Part shown: piece by piece, positions 45,361 to 54,300 of the stretch
Position numbering within the stretch: the stretch's first letter is position 1
Layout: each line of letters begins with the position of its first letter
Origin: Sinorhizobium chiapasense
GTDB taxonomy: Bacteria; Pseudomonadota; Alphaproteobacteria; Rhizobiales; Rhizobiaceae
Assembly: GCF_036488675.1 (NCBI RefSeq)
Contig: NZ_CP133148.1
Location: forward strand, 992,001 to 1,056,000
Length of the DNA: 64,000 nt
Reading direction: 5' to 3'
Program-made: the position numbers and the translations under genes
The notes under the pieces: model-generated
What the model was told of the DNA's origin: nothing
The model's input: only the letters and a program-made list of their open reading frames with translations
Databases searched by the model: none

Positions 45361-45864
45361 CTACGTCGGGCAGGCCGCTGTCTCGAAGCGTTCTGGCGCC
45401 CTGCCGCCCACGAAGACCTCCGGGTTCTTGTCGTAGGCCGGTCCTTCGACAAGGGGCTTTGCCGGCAGGACATCCTGATCGACGTCGGAAGTCACCGTCG
45501 TCTCCAGTTTCTGCAGCATTGCGCCGTCCGGCCCCTTGACCTCGATCGTCACCGCGTAGGGCCTCTCCTTCTTGACGCAGCTTATCTCCGGGCTTTCCAG
45601 CGTCACCTTATCGAGCTTCGGGAAGAGCTTGCGCGTCAGCGTCAGCGGTTCGCCGCCGGCCGGGTTCTCGAAGCTGGCGACGACGACGCTGCCATCCGGC
45701 ACCGGCTCTGTCTTATTGAGCGTGATCATGTAGGCGGCATAGGCGAGCCGGTAGTTGAAGACGAACATCTTGCCGGTCAGCTTCAGCGGGTCCGGCCCGG
45801 TTTCGCGCTGGCAACCGACAAGAACCGCCGCGGCTAGCAGAGCGGATATGATGATGGATTTCAT
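45361..45864 (-). CDS. putative lipoprotein
   Basis: 167 residues from MKSIIISALLAAAVL. Lipobox L15-V16-G17-C18 gives a lipidated Cys18 and a mature periplasm-facing chain. Two further cysteines (SPEISCVKKE and the C-terminal ETAACPT) could pair. The body appears beta-rich (VTIEVKGPDGAMLQKLETTV) but no domain is recognised. It overlaps the end of the CGNR gene by 4 nt (ATGA) and is therefore translated with it. Function unknown. Confidence 0.78.
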   Translation of the reverse strand: MKSIIISALLAAAVLVGCQRETGPDPLKLTGKMFVFNYRLAYAAYMITLNKTEPVPDGSVVVASFENPAGGEPLTLTRKLFPKLDKVTLESPEISCVKKERPYAVTIEVKGPDGAMLQKLETTVTSDVDQDVLPAKPLVEGPAYDKNPEVFVGGRAPERFETAACPT

Positions 45865-46421
45865 GGCTGAACTCCCTGCCTGTTGCGGCGATAATGGCGT
45901 CTTGCTTTCGTGCGGTTGCCGCAAACCGCCATGTCGCACCAGGTGCGGCTTCTGTTGCGGCTGCGGTCGAGGAACAGCCAGCAGCAATTGGGGCATATTT
46001 TCAGGCGGTCCGGCTCGGGGTTGGCAATAAGGCTGAGTGCCGAATGCGCGGTCGCGACGTCGAGTGATGTGCCTTTGATGTTGCCCGCCGGCTGACGCAA
46101 GATGGCGGCAATCGTCTCGAGCAGGTCTGCCAGCAGATCGAGCCGGTCTTCGGCCTCGACTTGCGCCCGAAAATGGCGGTCCGCTGCCTCGCGCAATCCA
46201 ATGAGTGATTTCCGCTTCTCGGGCGGCGCCGGAACAAGCATGCCGAAACGCTCTCTCTCGGCGCTGTAGAGACTTGCGGCCTCGGCAAAGGAGTCCATGG
46301 CCGCGGGATCCTCGAAGCGATCGACCCGACGCGCGGGATCGAAGCGCAGAACCACGGAATTGGCAACATCCAGCGCCAGCGCGCCGCCCGAGAATCTGTG
46401 TGCGGTCCAAGTGAAACTCAT
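45861..46421 (-). CDS. CGNR zinc-finger protein with ABATE domain, putative transcription regulator
   Basis: 186 residues. The N-terminal ABATE-type domain (LALDVANSVV) is followed by a C-terminal CGNR zinc finger, with Cys pairs in ICPNCCWLF and TWCDMAVCGNRTKARRHYRR; the invariant CGNR is intact. Family members are proposed stress-responsive transcription factors. The gene is first in a two-gene operon with the lipoprotein and is divergent from the orphan permease at 46489; a perfect 8-bp dyad lies between them (46432-46459). Confidence 0.87.
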   Translation of the reverse strand: MSFTWTAHRFSGGALALDVANSVVLRFDPARRVDRFEDPAAMDSFAEAASLYSAERERFGMLVPAPPEKRKSLIGLREAADRHFRAQVEAEDRLDLLADLLETIAAILRQPAGNIKGTSLDVATAHSALSLIANPEPDRLKICPNCCWLFLDRSRNRSRTWCDMAVCGNRTKARRHYRRNRQGVQP

Positions 46422-46431
46422 GCGGAAATCC

Positions 46432-46459
46432 TAACTGGTCAATCAGATTTTACCAGTTA
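46432..46459. promoter_or_regulatory. candidate operator TAACTGGT-N12-ACCAGTTA
   Basis: A perfect 8-bp inverted repeat with centres 20 bp apart (two helical turns), placed in the 67-nt gap between the CGNR gene and the permease gene. Its right arm runs into TTATAT (46457-46462), a likely -10 for the permease gene. It is a natural binding site for the adjacent regulator. Confidence 0.6.
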
Positions 46460-46488
46460 TATTGCTTCTGTCACCACACGGATGTGCC

Positions 46489-47385
46489 ATGGCCTATTTT
46501 CTTCAACAGATCGCCAACGCTGTGCCCGTAGCAGCCCTCTACGCGGCGCTGGCCTTCGGTTACGCGATTGCCTTTGCTGTCACCCGGCGGGCAGACCTCA
46601 CCTATGGCGCGCTCTTTGCGTTCGCCGGTCAAATGTTCGTGCTTTTCGCAGATTTCGGCTGGACCCGGCTGTGGCTGGTCCTGCCGGCGGCGCTTGGTGT
46701 CGGGGCGGCGGCGGCACTGACATTCGGACTTGGCGCCGGTCTCGTCGCAGGGCGCTACGTCATGCGGCCGCTGGCCTTTTCCTCGGCCAATGCCGTCGTC
46801 GTCGCTTCGCTCGGCAGTCTGCTGGTGCTCATGGAAACGGCACGGCTCGCGGCGGACACGCGAAGCCTGTGGCTGCCGCCCTTCCTAAATCAGGTCATCG
46901 TGTTCTGGCCGAGCCCGGACTTTCCGGTGGCACTGACTGCCGTCCAACTCATCAATACCACGCTGATGGCAGCACTGGTCGCTGGCGGCCATTGGCTGCT
47001 CACCCATTCCTATGCAGGGCGGTACTGGCGCGCCGTGTCGGAAGATCGCGACGCGGCGGCTCTATGCGGCATCGACCCTGCAACGGTCTATATCGTTGCC
47101 TATGGCGCGGCATCGCTGATCGCCGCGTTCTGCGGGATCCTTGCGGCGTCCTACTATGGCAACATGGACTTCGGCACCGGCTTGACTTTCGGCGTCAAGG
47201 TCCTGTTCATTGCCGCAATCGGGGGGCAGACAGCGCCGCTGTACGCCGCTCTCGGCGCGGCCGGGGTCGGCCTGCTCGAGACGCTTTGGAGCGCTTACGG
47301 CCCGATCCTGTGGCGGGATTTTGCGATTTTCGGCTTTCTGGTGATCGTGCTCGTGGTGACGCGCCGGGAAAAGGTCATTCCCTGA
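46489..47385 (+). CDS. LivH-like branched-chain amino acid ABC transporter permease, orphan
   Basis: 298 residues from MAYFLQQIANAVPVAALYAAL; eight or nine hydrophobic helices. Typical LivH/BPD_transp_2 phrases are present: FAVTRRADLTYGALFAFAGQ near 33-52 and YWRAVSEDRDAAALCGIDPATV (the EAA-like loop) near 180, then GVKVLFIAAIGG. No solute-binding protein, LivM or ATPase gene lies nearby, so its partners must be elsewhere or it works differently. Regulated perhaps by the divergent CGNR protein. Confidence 0.85.
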   Translation: MAYFLQQIANAVPVAALYAALAFGYAIAFAVTRRADLTYGALFAFAGQMFVLFADFGWTRLWLVLPAALGVGAAAALTFGLGAGLVAGRYVMRPLAFSSANAVVVASLGSLLVLMETARLAADTRSLWLPPFLNQVIVFWPSPDFPVALTAVQLINTTLMAALVAGGHWLLTHSYAGRYWRAVSEDRDAAALCGIDPATVYIVAYGAASLIAAFCGILAASYYGNMDFGTGLTFGVKVLFIAAIGGQTAPLYAALGAAGVGLLETLWSAYGPILWRDFAIFGFLVIVLVVTRREKVIP

Positions 47386-47492
47386 TTAGAGCGCCGTGCG
47401 TTCAAGTGAACGCACAAAGGACGCTCTAGCACTTTGATTCTAGAGCATCTTATCCGCTTTCAGTGATTCCACTTGAAAGCGGGATGCTCTAG
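47386..47492 (-). repeat. RIME-like mosaic repeat, family B, copy 3 (inverted)
   Basis: 107 nt with the same two palindromes as copies 1 and 2, read on the minus strand: CTAGAGCATCCCGC..GATGCTCTAG, CAAAGTGCTAGAGCGTCC, GTGCGTTCACTTGAACGCAC. It occupies the whole gap from the permease stop (47385), and its terminal CTAG supplies the TAG stop codon of moaE (47489-47491). Confidence 0.9.
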
Positions 47493-47959
47493 TCGTTTTG
47501 CGACCAGCGATCCCGGGCCGTGTCGTCGGCGTCCTTGGCGCTGACCCAGCCGCCGGCGCTGCCATCGGCACGATGCTCCTTCTTCCAGAAGGGAGCCGAG
47601 GTTTTCAAGAAGTCCATGATGAAACCGGCGCCGTCGAAAGCCGCCTGCCGGTGTGAGGATGCCGTCACCACAAGTACAATGTTTTCGCCCGGCATGATCT
47701 TGCCGAAGCGATGAATGGCGATCGCCGCTTCCAGGCGGAAGCGTTTGACCGCCTCACGGCAGATGCGCTCGATTTCGGCCTCAGCCATACCGGGATAATG
47801 CTCCAGTTCGAGCGCGCTGAGTGCGCCCGCCTCGTCGCGGCAAAGCCCGGAGAACGTCACGACCGCACCGATGTCCGCACGGCCGCGAGAAAGCGCGGAG
47901 ACTTCGGCGGCGAGGTCGAAGTCTTCGCGCTGGACGCGCACGGTGACGGCGTCGTTCAT
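47489..47959 (-). CDS. moaE: molybdopterin synthase catalytic subunit
   Basis: 156 residues. Family phrases GAVVTFSGLCRD, LELEHYPGMAE, IAIHRFGKIMPGENIV and SSHRQAAFDG are present, plus the catalytic lysines in PFWKKEHRADG. With MoaD it adds sulfur to cPMP to make molybdopterin. It follows moaD by 4 nt. The stop codon lies inside a mosaic repeat, so the natural C-terminus (ARDRWSQND) may have been slightly changed by insertion of the repeat. Confidence 0.95.
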   Translation of the reverse strand: MNDAVTVRVQREDFDLAAEVSALSRGRADIGAVVTFSGLCRDEAGALSALELEHYPGMAEAEIERICREAVKRFRLEAAIAIHRFGKIMPGENIVLVVTASSHRQAAFDGAGFIMDFLKTSAPFWKKEHRADGSAGGWVSAKDADDTARDRWSQND

Positions 47960-47963
47960 CGCC

Positions 47964-48224
47964 TCAGCCGCCCGTCATCGGCGGGAAGAGGGCGATCTCG
48001 CGTGCGCCGGCGATCGCTTCGCCGTGATCGACATGCTCCTGGTTGATCGCGGCGCGAATGACGTTCTGGTGTTCGAGCGCCGCCTCATATTGCTCGCCGA
48101 GTGTTTTTAGATGCGCAAGCAGATCGGCGACGGTCACGACATTCGCCGGAAGCTCCAGCGTTTCCTCACTCTTGCCGATACGTTCGCGCACCCAGGAAAA
48201 ATAGACGAGGTTGATGGTGCTCAT
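47964..48224 (-). CDS. moaD: molybdopterin synthase sulfur carrier subunit
   Basis: 86 residues, ubiquitin-like fold, ending in the Gly-Gly required for thiocarboxylation (ALFPPMTGG). It begins INLVYFSWVRERIGKSEETLEL. Acts with MoaE in cofactor synthesis. Overlaps the pgsA stop by 4 nt, so pgsA-moaD-moaE is one transcript. Confidence 0.95.
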   Translation of the reverse strand: MSTINLVYFSWVRERIGKSEETLELPANVVTVADLLAHLKTLGEQYEAALEHQNVIRAAINQEHVDHGEAIAGAREIALFPPMTGG

Positions 48225-48829
48225 TCATTGACCACATGTTTCAAACCGGCGCGGAAATAATCATAGCCCGTATAGAGCGTGATTGCAGCCGCGATCCACA
48301 AAAGCACGATACCGGCTTCGGTGATATAGGGAACGATCTTGTCGCCGGCCGGCCCAGCCAGCAGGAAGGCGATCGCCACCATCTGGATGGTCGTTTTCCA
48401 CTTAGCGATGCGTGTCACCGGCACGCTGACCTTGAGCGCGGCAAGGTATTCGCGCAGGCCGGACACGAGAATCTCGCGGCAGAGAATGATGATAGCGGCC
48501 CAGATCGACCAACCAGCGATCGTGCCGTCGGCGGCAACGAGAAGCAGGATCGAAGCAACAAGCAGTTTGTCGGCGATCGGATCCAGCATCCGGCCGATGT
48601 TCGACGTCTGCTTCCAGATACGTGCAAGATAGCCGTCGAAGAAGTCTGTGATCGAAGCCGTGATGAACAGGACGAGCGCGGTCCAGCGTGCGAAATCCGA
48701 GCTGTGGAGGCGGCCCTCGATGAAGAAGCAGAAAACGATCAGCGGCACGATCAGGATACGGAAATATGTCAGCAGATTCGGGACGCTATAGGCGATGGGC
48801 GTTGGCATGGACTCGGTTTCTCTGGACAC
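48221..48829 (-). CDS. pgsA: CDP-diacylglycerol--glycerol-3-phosphate 3-phosphatidyltransferase
   Basis: 202 residues from a GTG preceded by GAGGGATTGTC; an internal ATG at codon 8 (48808) is the alternative. Carries the CDP-alcohol phosphotransferase signature in ITDFFDGYLAR..GRMLDPIADK and about six helices. Makes phosphatidylglycerol phosphate, the precursor of PG and cardiolipin and of the lysyl-PG made by lpiA in this window. Coupled to moaD by a 4-nt overlap. Confidence 0.95.
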   Translation of the reverse strand: MSRETESMPTPIAYSVPNLLTYFRILIVPLIVFCFFIEGRLHSSDFARWTALVLFITASITDFFDGYLARIWKQTSNIGRMLDPIADKLLVASILLLVAADGTIAGWSIWAAIIILCREILVSGLREYLAALKVSVPVTRIAKWKTTIQMVAIAFLLAGPAGDKIVPYITEAGIVLLWIAAAITLYTGYDYFRAGLKHVVNE

Positions 48830-49136
48830 GACAATCCCTCATTTCCCGCGATCTGGGGTTATCGGCGCGATCGATTCTAACAGTCGGATCCGGGATGCGG
48901 GCGGAAGGCGCCGGACGCCTTTCCTCATCCCTACCGGGTTTCAGGTGTACAGAATGACTTTGCGACCATAAGGTCAACAGGTCATTATGTACCGGCTGTC
49001 ATATTTGGCGGATTTCATCTGAACGCAGGCTGAATTGCCCCGCCCTGCATGATTGGATCGAACCTTGATCTAAGGAGCGACGCAGCAGTTCATATTTTGC
49101 CGCAGCCAACTTCGGGCGCGCGGCGCCGTCGAACAA
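48830..49136. other. intergenic region between uvrC and pgsA
   Basis: 307 nt, both neighbours on the minus strand. A weak hairpin GGAAGGCG..CGCCTTTCC lies at 48903-48924. AT-rich stretches around 48960-49090 may hold the pgsA promoter. No ORF, tRNA or repeat seen. Confidence 0.5.
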
Positions 49137-51161
49137 TTATTTGCTGCCGTCCTCGTGAAAATGCTCGTAGACAAGACGGGCAACCGCCTCCGAGATGCCG
49201 CTGACCGCCATCAGGTCGTTGATGCCGGCACGGGAAACAGCCTTGGCCGTGCCGAAGTGCGTAAGCAGCGCGCGCTTGCGCGTCGGCCCAATGCCGGTGA
49301 TCTCGTCGAGCGGGTTCTTGACCATCTCCCGCTTTCGGCGGGCACGGTGCGAGCCGACGGCGAAGCGATGCGCCTCGTCGCGCAGCCTCTGGATGAAATA
49401 GAGCACCGGATCGCGCGGCGGCAACGTGAAGCTCTCGTGGCCCTCGGCGAAAAAGCGCTCGCGGCCGGCGTCACGATCGACGCCCTTGGCGACGCCGATT
49501 GCAGTGACGCAGTCCTCGACGTCGAGTTCCTTCAGTATTGCACGGACGGCGGTCATCTGGCCCTGGCCGCCATCAATCAGGATGACGTCCGGCCAGGCCG
49601 GGAACGCGCTGTCGTCGCCCGGTTCAGCGCTGCGCTCGGGTTTGCCTTCCTCCTTCAGGAGGCGCGAAAAGCGCCGCGTCATGACCTCACGCATCATGCC
49701 GAAGTCGTCGCCCGGCGTGATATCGGTCGATTTGATGTTGAACTTGCGATACTGGCCTTTGACGAAGCCTTCGGGGCCGGCGACGACCATGCCTCCGACG
49801 GCATTTGTTCCCATGATATGTGAGTTGTCGTAGATCTCGATGCGGCGCGGCACCTGTTCCAGTTGGAAGGTCTTGGCAAAGCCTTCGAGCAGGCGCGATT
49901 GCGATGCCGTCTCGGCGAGCTTGCGGCCATGGGCCTCGCGCGCGTTTGCGAGCGCGTGATCGACAAGATCCTTCTTCTCACCGCGCTGCGGCACCAGGAT
50001 CGATACCTTGTAGCCGGATTTCTCGCTGAGCGCCTGGCCGAGCAGTTCCTGTTCCTCGACCGCCTCGCAGAGCAGGATCTGCCGCGGACAGGGCTTGTCG
50101 TCGTAGAACTGGGCGAGAAAGGCGCTGAGCACCTCCGACGAAGCAAGCGATGGATCGGCCTTCGGGAAATAGGCGCGGTTGCCCCAGTTCTGTCCGGTCC
50201 GGAAGAAGAAGACCTGGATGCAGGAAATCCCGCCTTCGTGGTGGATCGCGAAGACATCCGCCTCCTCGACGCCTGCCGGATTGATGCCCTGGTAGCTCTG
50301 CACGTGGCTCAGCGCCGCGAGGCGATCACGGTAGAGCGCGGCGCGCTCGAAATCGAGGTTCTCCGAGGCTTCGCTCATGGCGGCAGCGATCGTCGCTTTC
50401 ACTGCCTGACTTTTACCGGAGAGAAAATCCTTTGCCTCGCGAACGAGCTCGGCATAGTCGGCATCGCTGATTTCGCCGGTGCAAGGCGCCGAGCAGCGCT
50501 TGATCTGGTAGAGCAGGCAGGGGCGGGTGCGCGTCTCGAAGACGCTGTCCGTGCAGGTCCTGAGAAGAAACGCCCGCTGCAGCGAGTTGATCGTTCGTCC
50601 GACGGCGCCGGCAGAGGCGAAGGGGCCGAAGTAATCGCCTTTGCGGCTGCGTGCCCCGCGATGCTTGAAGAGCGCCGGCGCCCTGCTGTCACCGGTGACG
50701 ACGATGTAGGGGAAGGATTTGTCGTCGCGCAGCAGCACGTTGAAGCGCGGACGCAGCCGCTTGATGAGGTTGGCCTCGAGCAGCAGTGCCTCGATCTCGG
50801 TCCGTGTCGTCACGAACTCCATGTTCGCCGTCTCGCGGACCATGCGCGCGATGCGGTTCGAGTGGACGCGCCCCTGCGCGTAATTGCTTACTCGTTTCTT
50901 GAGGCTGCGCGCCTTGCCGACATAGAGCACGTCGCCGGAGTCGTTGAACATGCGGTAGACGCCCGGACCGTTCGGCAAAAGCTTGACGAAGGCCTGAATG
51001 AGTTCCGCGCCCTTCAGGCCCTGCGTTTCGGCACGGTTTTCCGCCCAATCGATCGCCGGCGCCGGCCGCTCGCCTTCCGTCACGTCGAGCAGATCGTCAT
51101 CGTCATCGGTTTCGCTGCCGTCGTAAAGGATGCCGCCGTCCGTGGGCGTTCGCCCGTTCAT
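49137..51161 (-). CDS. uvrC: excinuclease ABC subunit C
   Basis: 674 residues. After a 60-residue polar N-terminus comes the GIY-YIG nuclease ([20 protein letters not shown]), the Cys-rich region with [13 protein letters not shown], a UVR motif ([20 protein letters not shown]), the RNase H-like C-terminal nuclease ([20 protein letters not shown]) and helix-hairpin-helix motifs. It makes both incisions in nucleotide excision repair. It overlaps the upstream SDR gene by 4 nt. Confidence 0.97.
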   Translation of the reverse strand: MNGRTPTDGGILYDGSETDDDDDLLDVTEGERPAPAIDWAENRAETQGLKGAELIQAFVKLLPNGPGVYRMFNDSGDVLYVGKARSLKKRVSNYAQGRVHSNRIARMVRETANMEFVTTRTEIEALLLEANLIKRLRPRFNVLLRDDKSFPYIVVTGDSRAPALFKHRGARSRKGDYFGPFASAGAVGRTINSLQRAFLLRTCTDSVFETRTRPCLLYQIKRCSAPCTGEISDADYAELVREAKDFLSGKSQAVKATIAAAMSEASENLDFERAALYRDRLAALSHVQSYQGINPAGVEEADVFAIHHEGGISCIQVFFFRTGQNWGNRAYFPKADPSLASSEVLSAFLAQFYDDKPCPRQILLCEAVEEQELLGQALSEKSGYKVSILVPQRGEKKDLVDHALANAREAHGRKLAETASQSRLLEGFAKTFQLEQVPRRIEIYDNSHIMGTNAVGGMVVAGPEGFVKGQYRKFNIKSTDITPGDDFGMMREVMTRRFSRLLKEEGKPERSAEPGDDSAFPAWPDVILIDGGQGQMTAVRAILKELDVEDCVTAIGVAKGVDRDAGRERFFAEGHESFTLPPRDPVLYFIQRLRDEAHRFAVGSHRARRKREMVKNPLDEITGIGPTRKRALLTHFGTAKAVSRAGINDLMAVSGISEAVARLVYEHFHEDGSK

Positions 51162-51922
51162 TCCACTATCTCCCGAATATCCGGCGTCTCCCAGGCTAGA
51201 TGCTGGCCGCCGTCAAGCGCGATCATCTGTCCGGTAACCGACGGCGTGTCGAAAAGGAAGCGGATCGCGCGTCCAAACTCGTCGAGCGTCGGACCGCGCT
51301 TGAGGATCAGTGCGTCGACCTGCGCCTGGAAGTCGCTCTGGTTCTGCCGTTCGTTCGGCAGTGTCGGCCCCGGTCCGATGCCGTTGACGCGAACATGCGG
51401 AGCAAGTGCCTGCGCCATCGTCTGGGTTGCCGTCCAGAGCGCGGACTTGGACAGCATATAGGAATAAAATCGCGGATTTGGAGACCAGACGCGTTGGTCT
51501 ATGACATTGACGATAAGACCGGAAACGTCGTCCGGACGCTGCCGGGCAAAGTCGCGCGCAAGCAGGGACGGAGCCTTGACGTGCAGCGCGAAATGACGCT
51601 CCCAAACATCCTCGTCGAACGCGTCCAGGCTGTCCTTCCTGAAAATCGAGGCGTTGTTGACGAGCAGGTCGAGCGGGCCAAGCAAACCCGTCGCCTCCGC
51701 GATGACCCGGGATGCGGCAGCGGAATCGGTGAGGTCGGCCTTCAGGGTGACGGCCTTGGCACCGTCCGCGGTGAGGCTCTTGGCCAGCGCTTCTGCTTCG
51801 GCGAGCGAGCCGTTCGCGTGGATGGCGACGGCGAAGCCGTGGGCTGCCAGATTTTCAACTATTGCCTTGCCTATGCGCCGGGCGCCGCCGGTTACGAGCG
51901 CCGCCTTGAGTGTTCTCGTCAA
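51158..51922 (-). CDS. SDR family oxidoreductase, pteridine-reductase/FolM-like
   Basis: 254 residues from a TTG codon with GGGACGGGAAAAAG just upstream; an ATG at 51982 is the alternative but adds 20 non-conserved residues. Motifs: TGGARRIG (NADPH-type Arg), NNASIF, and a catalytic Asp-Tyr-Lys pattern (VIDQRVW, then YSYMLSK) like pteridine reductases and FolM rather than the Ser-Tyr-Lys of ordinary SDRs. Likely reduces a pterin or related compound. Translationally coupled to uvrC. Confidence 0.8.
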   Translation of the reverse strand: MTRTLKAALVTGGARRIGKAIVENLAAHGFAVAIHANGSLAEAEALAKSLTADGAKAVTLKADLTDSAAASRVIAEATGLLGPLDLLVNNASIFRKDSLDAFDEDVWERHFALHVKAPSLLARDFARQRPDDVSGLIVNVIDQRVWSPNPRFYSYMLSKSALWTATQTMAQALAPHVRVNGIGPGPTLPNERQNQSDFQAQVDALILKRGPTLDEFGRAIRFLFDTPSVTGQMIALDGGQHLAWETPDIREIVE

Positions 51923-52282
51923 CTTTTTCCCGTCCCTCGAATCCTGTTCTGGCTGGACGAAGATATAGGCAAGAAACGCCAACCTGAAACTATCCCGAAG
52001 GATTCATTTCAGAAAAATTAATGCAAAGCGGATAAATTGTATTATTCCAAAGTGTTATAGTATAGATTTCATTAATCTAGAAATATGGTTAATAAATACC
52101 CTGTGTCTCGAAGGCAACATCCAATTTCAGCCGCGTTCGTGCCCCCAAAATTTCACATTTTAGCTCTTGAGATTCCGCATTTTCTGATCAACTTCCGCTC
52201 GACCGGGCGGGTTAATCACAGAATGTCCGGTGTTCCGCAAAGATACAATTGCATCGGAGCATCGGTTGAAAAGGAGAATAGT
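51923..52282 (+). other. AT-rich divergent intergenic region upstream of the outer-membrane protein gene
   Basis: 360 nt. 52005-52110 is strikingly AT-rich for this genome. TTGTAT (52037-52042), 18 nt, TATAGA (52061-52066) could be the promoter of the Omp gene, giving a 5' UTR of about 210 nt, long enough for post-transcriptional control. The frame open from 52085 shows no conserved sequence. Confidence 0.5.
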
Positions 52283-52921
52283 ATGCGTACGCTGACCACC
52301 ACCCTCATGGCTTCGGCCATGGCTTTCGTTGCCTTCCAGGCCGCCCACGCCGCAGACGTCGTTGAGGAAGTTCCGGCCGCCCCGGCTGCCGAGTATACCG
52401 AACCGGCGACCAAGGACTGGTCGGGCGCCTATGTTGGCGGCACGGCCGACTGGCACCACGGCGAGGCTGACGCCACGGGTGGAAACCCCTCCGTTGGTTT
52501 CGGCGGCGGTCTTTACGGCGGTTACAACGTGCAGAGCGGCCAGATCGTTTACGGCGGTGAAGCCGATATCGGCTATGCCGGCAACGATTCGCACTCCAGC
52601 GGCCGTCGCGTCGAGCAGGGCGTCAATGGCTCGATCCGTGGTCGCGTCGGTGTCGATGTGAGCCCGGTTCTCCTCTATGGAACGGCCGGTCTCGCTGTCG
52701 GCAGCGCCAAGCTCTCGACCCCGAGCGGTTCCGACAAGAACACGATGGTTGGCTGGACGGCCGGTGCCGGTGCGGAAACCCTCGTTACCGACAACATCAC
52801 CGCACGCGTCGAATATCGCTACACCGACTACGCCTCCAAAGACTTCAATGTTGGCAACAGCACCGTCACGTCCGGCTACGACGAGCACAGCGTCCGCGTC
52901 GGCATGGGCGTCAAGTTCTGA
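52283..52921 (+). CDS. outer-membrane beta-barrel protein, Omp25/RopB-like
   Basis: 212 residues from MRTLTTTLMASAMAF, with AAGGAG 9 nt upstream. Signal peptide cleaved after AHA (23), then a Pro/Ala/Glu linker and an eight-stranded barrel: DWSGAYVGGTADWHHG, VYGGEADIGYAG, RGRVGVDVSPVLLYGTAGLA, ARVEYRYTDY, and the C-terminal VRVGMGVKF ending in Phe, needed for BAM recognition. Belongs to the Omp25/Omp31 group of Rhizobiales. An AT-rich promoter region and a strong terminator frame it as a single gene. Confidence 0.92.
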   Translation: MRTLTTTLMASAMAFVAFQAAHAADVVEEVPAAPAAEYTEPATKDWSGAYVGGTADWHHGEADATGGNPSVGFGGGLYGGYNVQSGQIVYGGEADIGYAGNDSHSSGRRVEQGVNGSIRGRVGVDVSPVLLYGTAGLAVGSAKLSTPSGSDKNTMVGWTAGAGAETLVTDNITARVEYRYTDYASKDFNVGNSTVTSGYDEHSVRVGMGVKF

Positions 52922-52942
52922 TCGGCTGACACCGCTTCAGCG

Positions 52943-52968
52943 AAAAGGCCGGGGCGACCCGGCCTTTT
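52943..52968. terminator. terminator between the Omp gene and the GST gene
   Basis: A perfect 11-bp stem AAAAGGCCGGG, loop GCGA, CCCGGCCTTTT with T runs on both strands; it lies 21 nt after the Omp stop and 14 nt past the convergent GST stop. Confidence 0.92.
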
Positions 52969-52982
52969 TGTGCCTGAATTTT

Positions 52983-53573
52983 TTATGCCTTGAATTTCGA
53001 ATAATCGGGAAAGTGCTTTTCGAACTTCGCGGGCCAGTTCTTGAGTTTCGGTCGTCCTCGCTGCCACTCGCCCGCAAAGCGCAATTCGATATAGCGCAAC
53101 AGGGCCGCCAGCGCGAAATGTCCTGCATTGAGCTTGCCCCCGGTCTTCGGGAGGTTGGCGTTCAAGTAATCCAGCCCGCGCTCGACCTTCTCCCATTGGC
53201 GGTCGATCCAGGGTTGATGCACCTTTTCCGGCGGGTGAAAACGCTTCTCGTAGACGATCGCCAGCAGGCTGTCGCAAACGCCGTCGCAGAGCGCTTCGAA
53301 GATTTCCACTTCGGTGCGCTTGGCTGCGTTTTTCGGATAAAGCTTGCCCTTCGTTTCACGGTCGAGGAAATGCATGATCGCGCGGCTGTCGTAGATCGCC
53401 TTGCCGTCCGCAGTAATCAAGGTCGGAATCTTGCCCAGCGGATTGTTGCCGATCAGTTCCGGCGGGTTGGCGTTCGTGTCCGTCAACACGCTTTCTGCGG
53501 CGATCCCGATATGGTGCGCGGCCATGCGGACCTTGTTCGAATAGGGGGAGGCAGGCGAATAGAGTATCTTCAT
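52983..53573 (-). CDS. glutathione S-transferase family protein
   Basis: 196 residues from MKILYSPASPYSNKVRM. Thioredoxin-like N-domain with cis-Pro in LGKIPTLI and ESxR-like YDSRAIMHFLD for glutathione binding, then a helical C-domain. Ser14 in SPYSNKV could be the thiol-activating residue. Substrate unknown. Starts 17 nt after the RNase T2 gene. Confidence 0.9.
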   Translation of the reverse strand: MKILYSPASPYSNKVRMAAHHIGIAAESVLTDTNANPPELIGNNPLGKIPTLITADGKAIYDSRAIMHFLDRETKGKLYPKNAAKRTEVEIFEALCDGVCDSLLAIVYEKRFHPPEKVHQPWIDRQWEKVERGLDYLNANLPKTGGKLNAGHFALAALLRYIELRFAGEWQRGRPKLKNWPAKFEKHFPDYSKFKA

Positions 53574-53590
53574 TCGACGTCTTTCCGTTG

Positions 53591-54295
53591 TCATGGGGCA
53601 GGGGGCAGGGAAACTGCATCCCTTCTGCAGGCTTGGCGATCCACTTCGGGGCACGCCCTGAATTTCAGTGTCTTGTCGAAGCAGATTCTGATTTCTTCAA
53701 GAAGTCTGGCTTCGCAGGTAACAGCGATCGTCTCCGGCGTCACGCCGGGATTTTTCGCGATGAGCGCAGCTTCGATCTTCGATACCGGGAGATCCCGCGA
53801 TCCCTCCGGCGACGCCAGTTCCGGCGGGATCGTGAGCCGTTCGCGCGCGGCGCGTGCAACGGCGAAATAGTCCGCCTGGCTTAAGCCCGAGCAGGTGCCG
53901 TGCTTGCGCCACTGGTGACCGATCAGTCCCATCGAGGGAATGAGGTCGAGATACTGCCGGCCAAGCGATTCCGGCACGCGATCCGATTGCCGCGTCGGGC
54001 AATATTCCGGATAGCCCTTTTCATTTTGCGGCCAGAGCCCGTGCACGATGAGGCCGCGGCGGCTGCCGGCCTCGCATTGATCGGATTTTCCGGACGGATC
54101 GTTGCTGCCACACCAGGTGGGGGACCAGGACAGGGAGAGGACGTAAAAGTCGAAGCCTTTGCCGACCGGCACTGGAGCTGCCGCCACGGTCTTCAGCCCG
54201 CCGGTTCCGGAGTTCGGGGCGGTTTTGTCAGCACCTTCATCGCTGCAGGCGGCGATCGTCAGAACGCCGACGACCGCCGGCAGCAGCCTTTTCAC
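53591..54295 (-). CDS. ribonuclease T2 family protein, predicted lipoprotein
   Basis: About 234 residues from GTG 54295; a TTG at 54304 is equally possible. N-terminal hydrophobic segment with lipobox-like IAAC. Both catalytic segments are intact: CAS I GLIVHGLWPQN and CAS II GHQWRKHGTC, containing the two active histidines. Bacterial T2 enzymes degrade RNA in the periplasm. Lies directly after the small exported protein gene and 17 nt before the GST gene. Confidence 0.88.
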   Translation of the reverse strand: MKRLLPAVVGVLTIAACSDEGADKTAPNSGTGGLKTVAAAPVPVGKGFDFYVLSLSWSPTWCGSNDPSGKSDQCEAGSRRGLIVHGLWPQNEKGYPEYCPTRQSDRVPESLGRQYLDLIPSMGLIGHQWRKHGTCSGLSQADYFAVARAARERLTIPPELASPEGSRDLPVSKIEAALIAKNPGVTPETIAVTCEARLLEEIRICFDKTLKFRACPEVDRQACRRDAVSLPPAP

Positions 54296-54300
54296 TGCGG

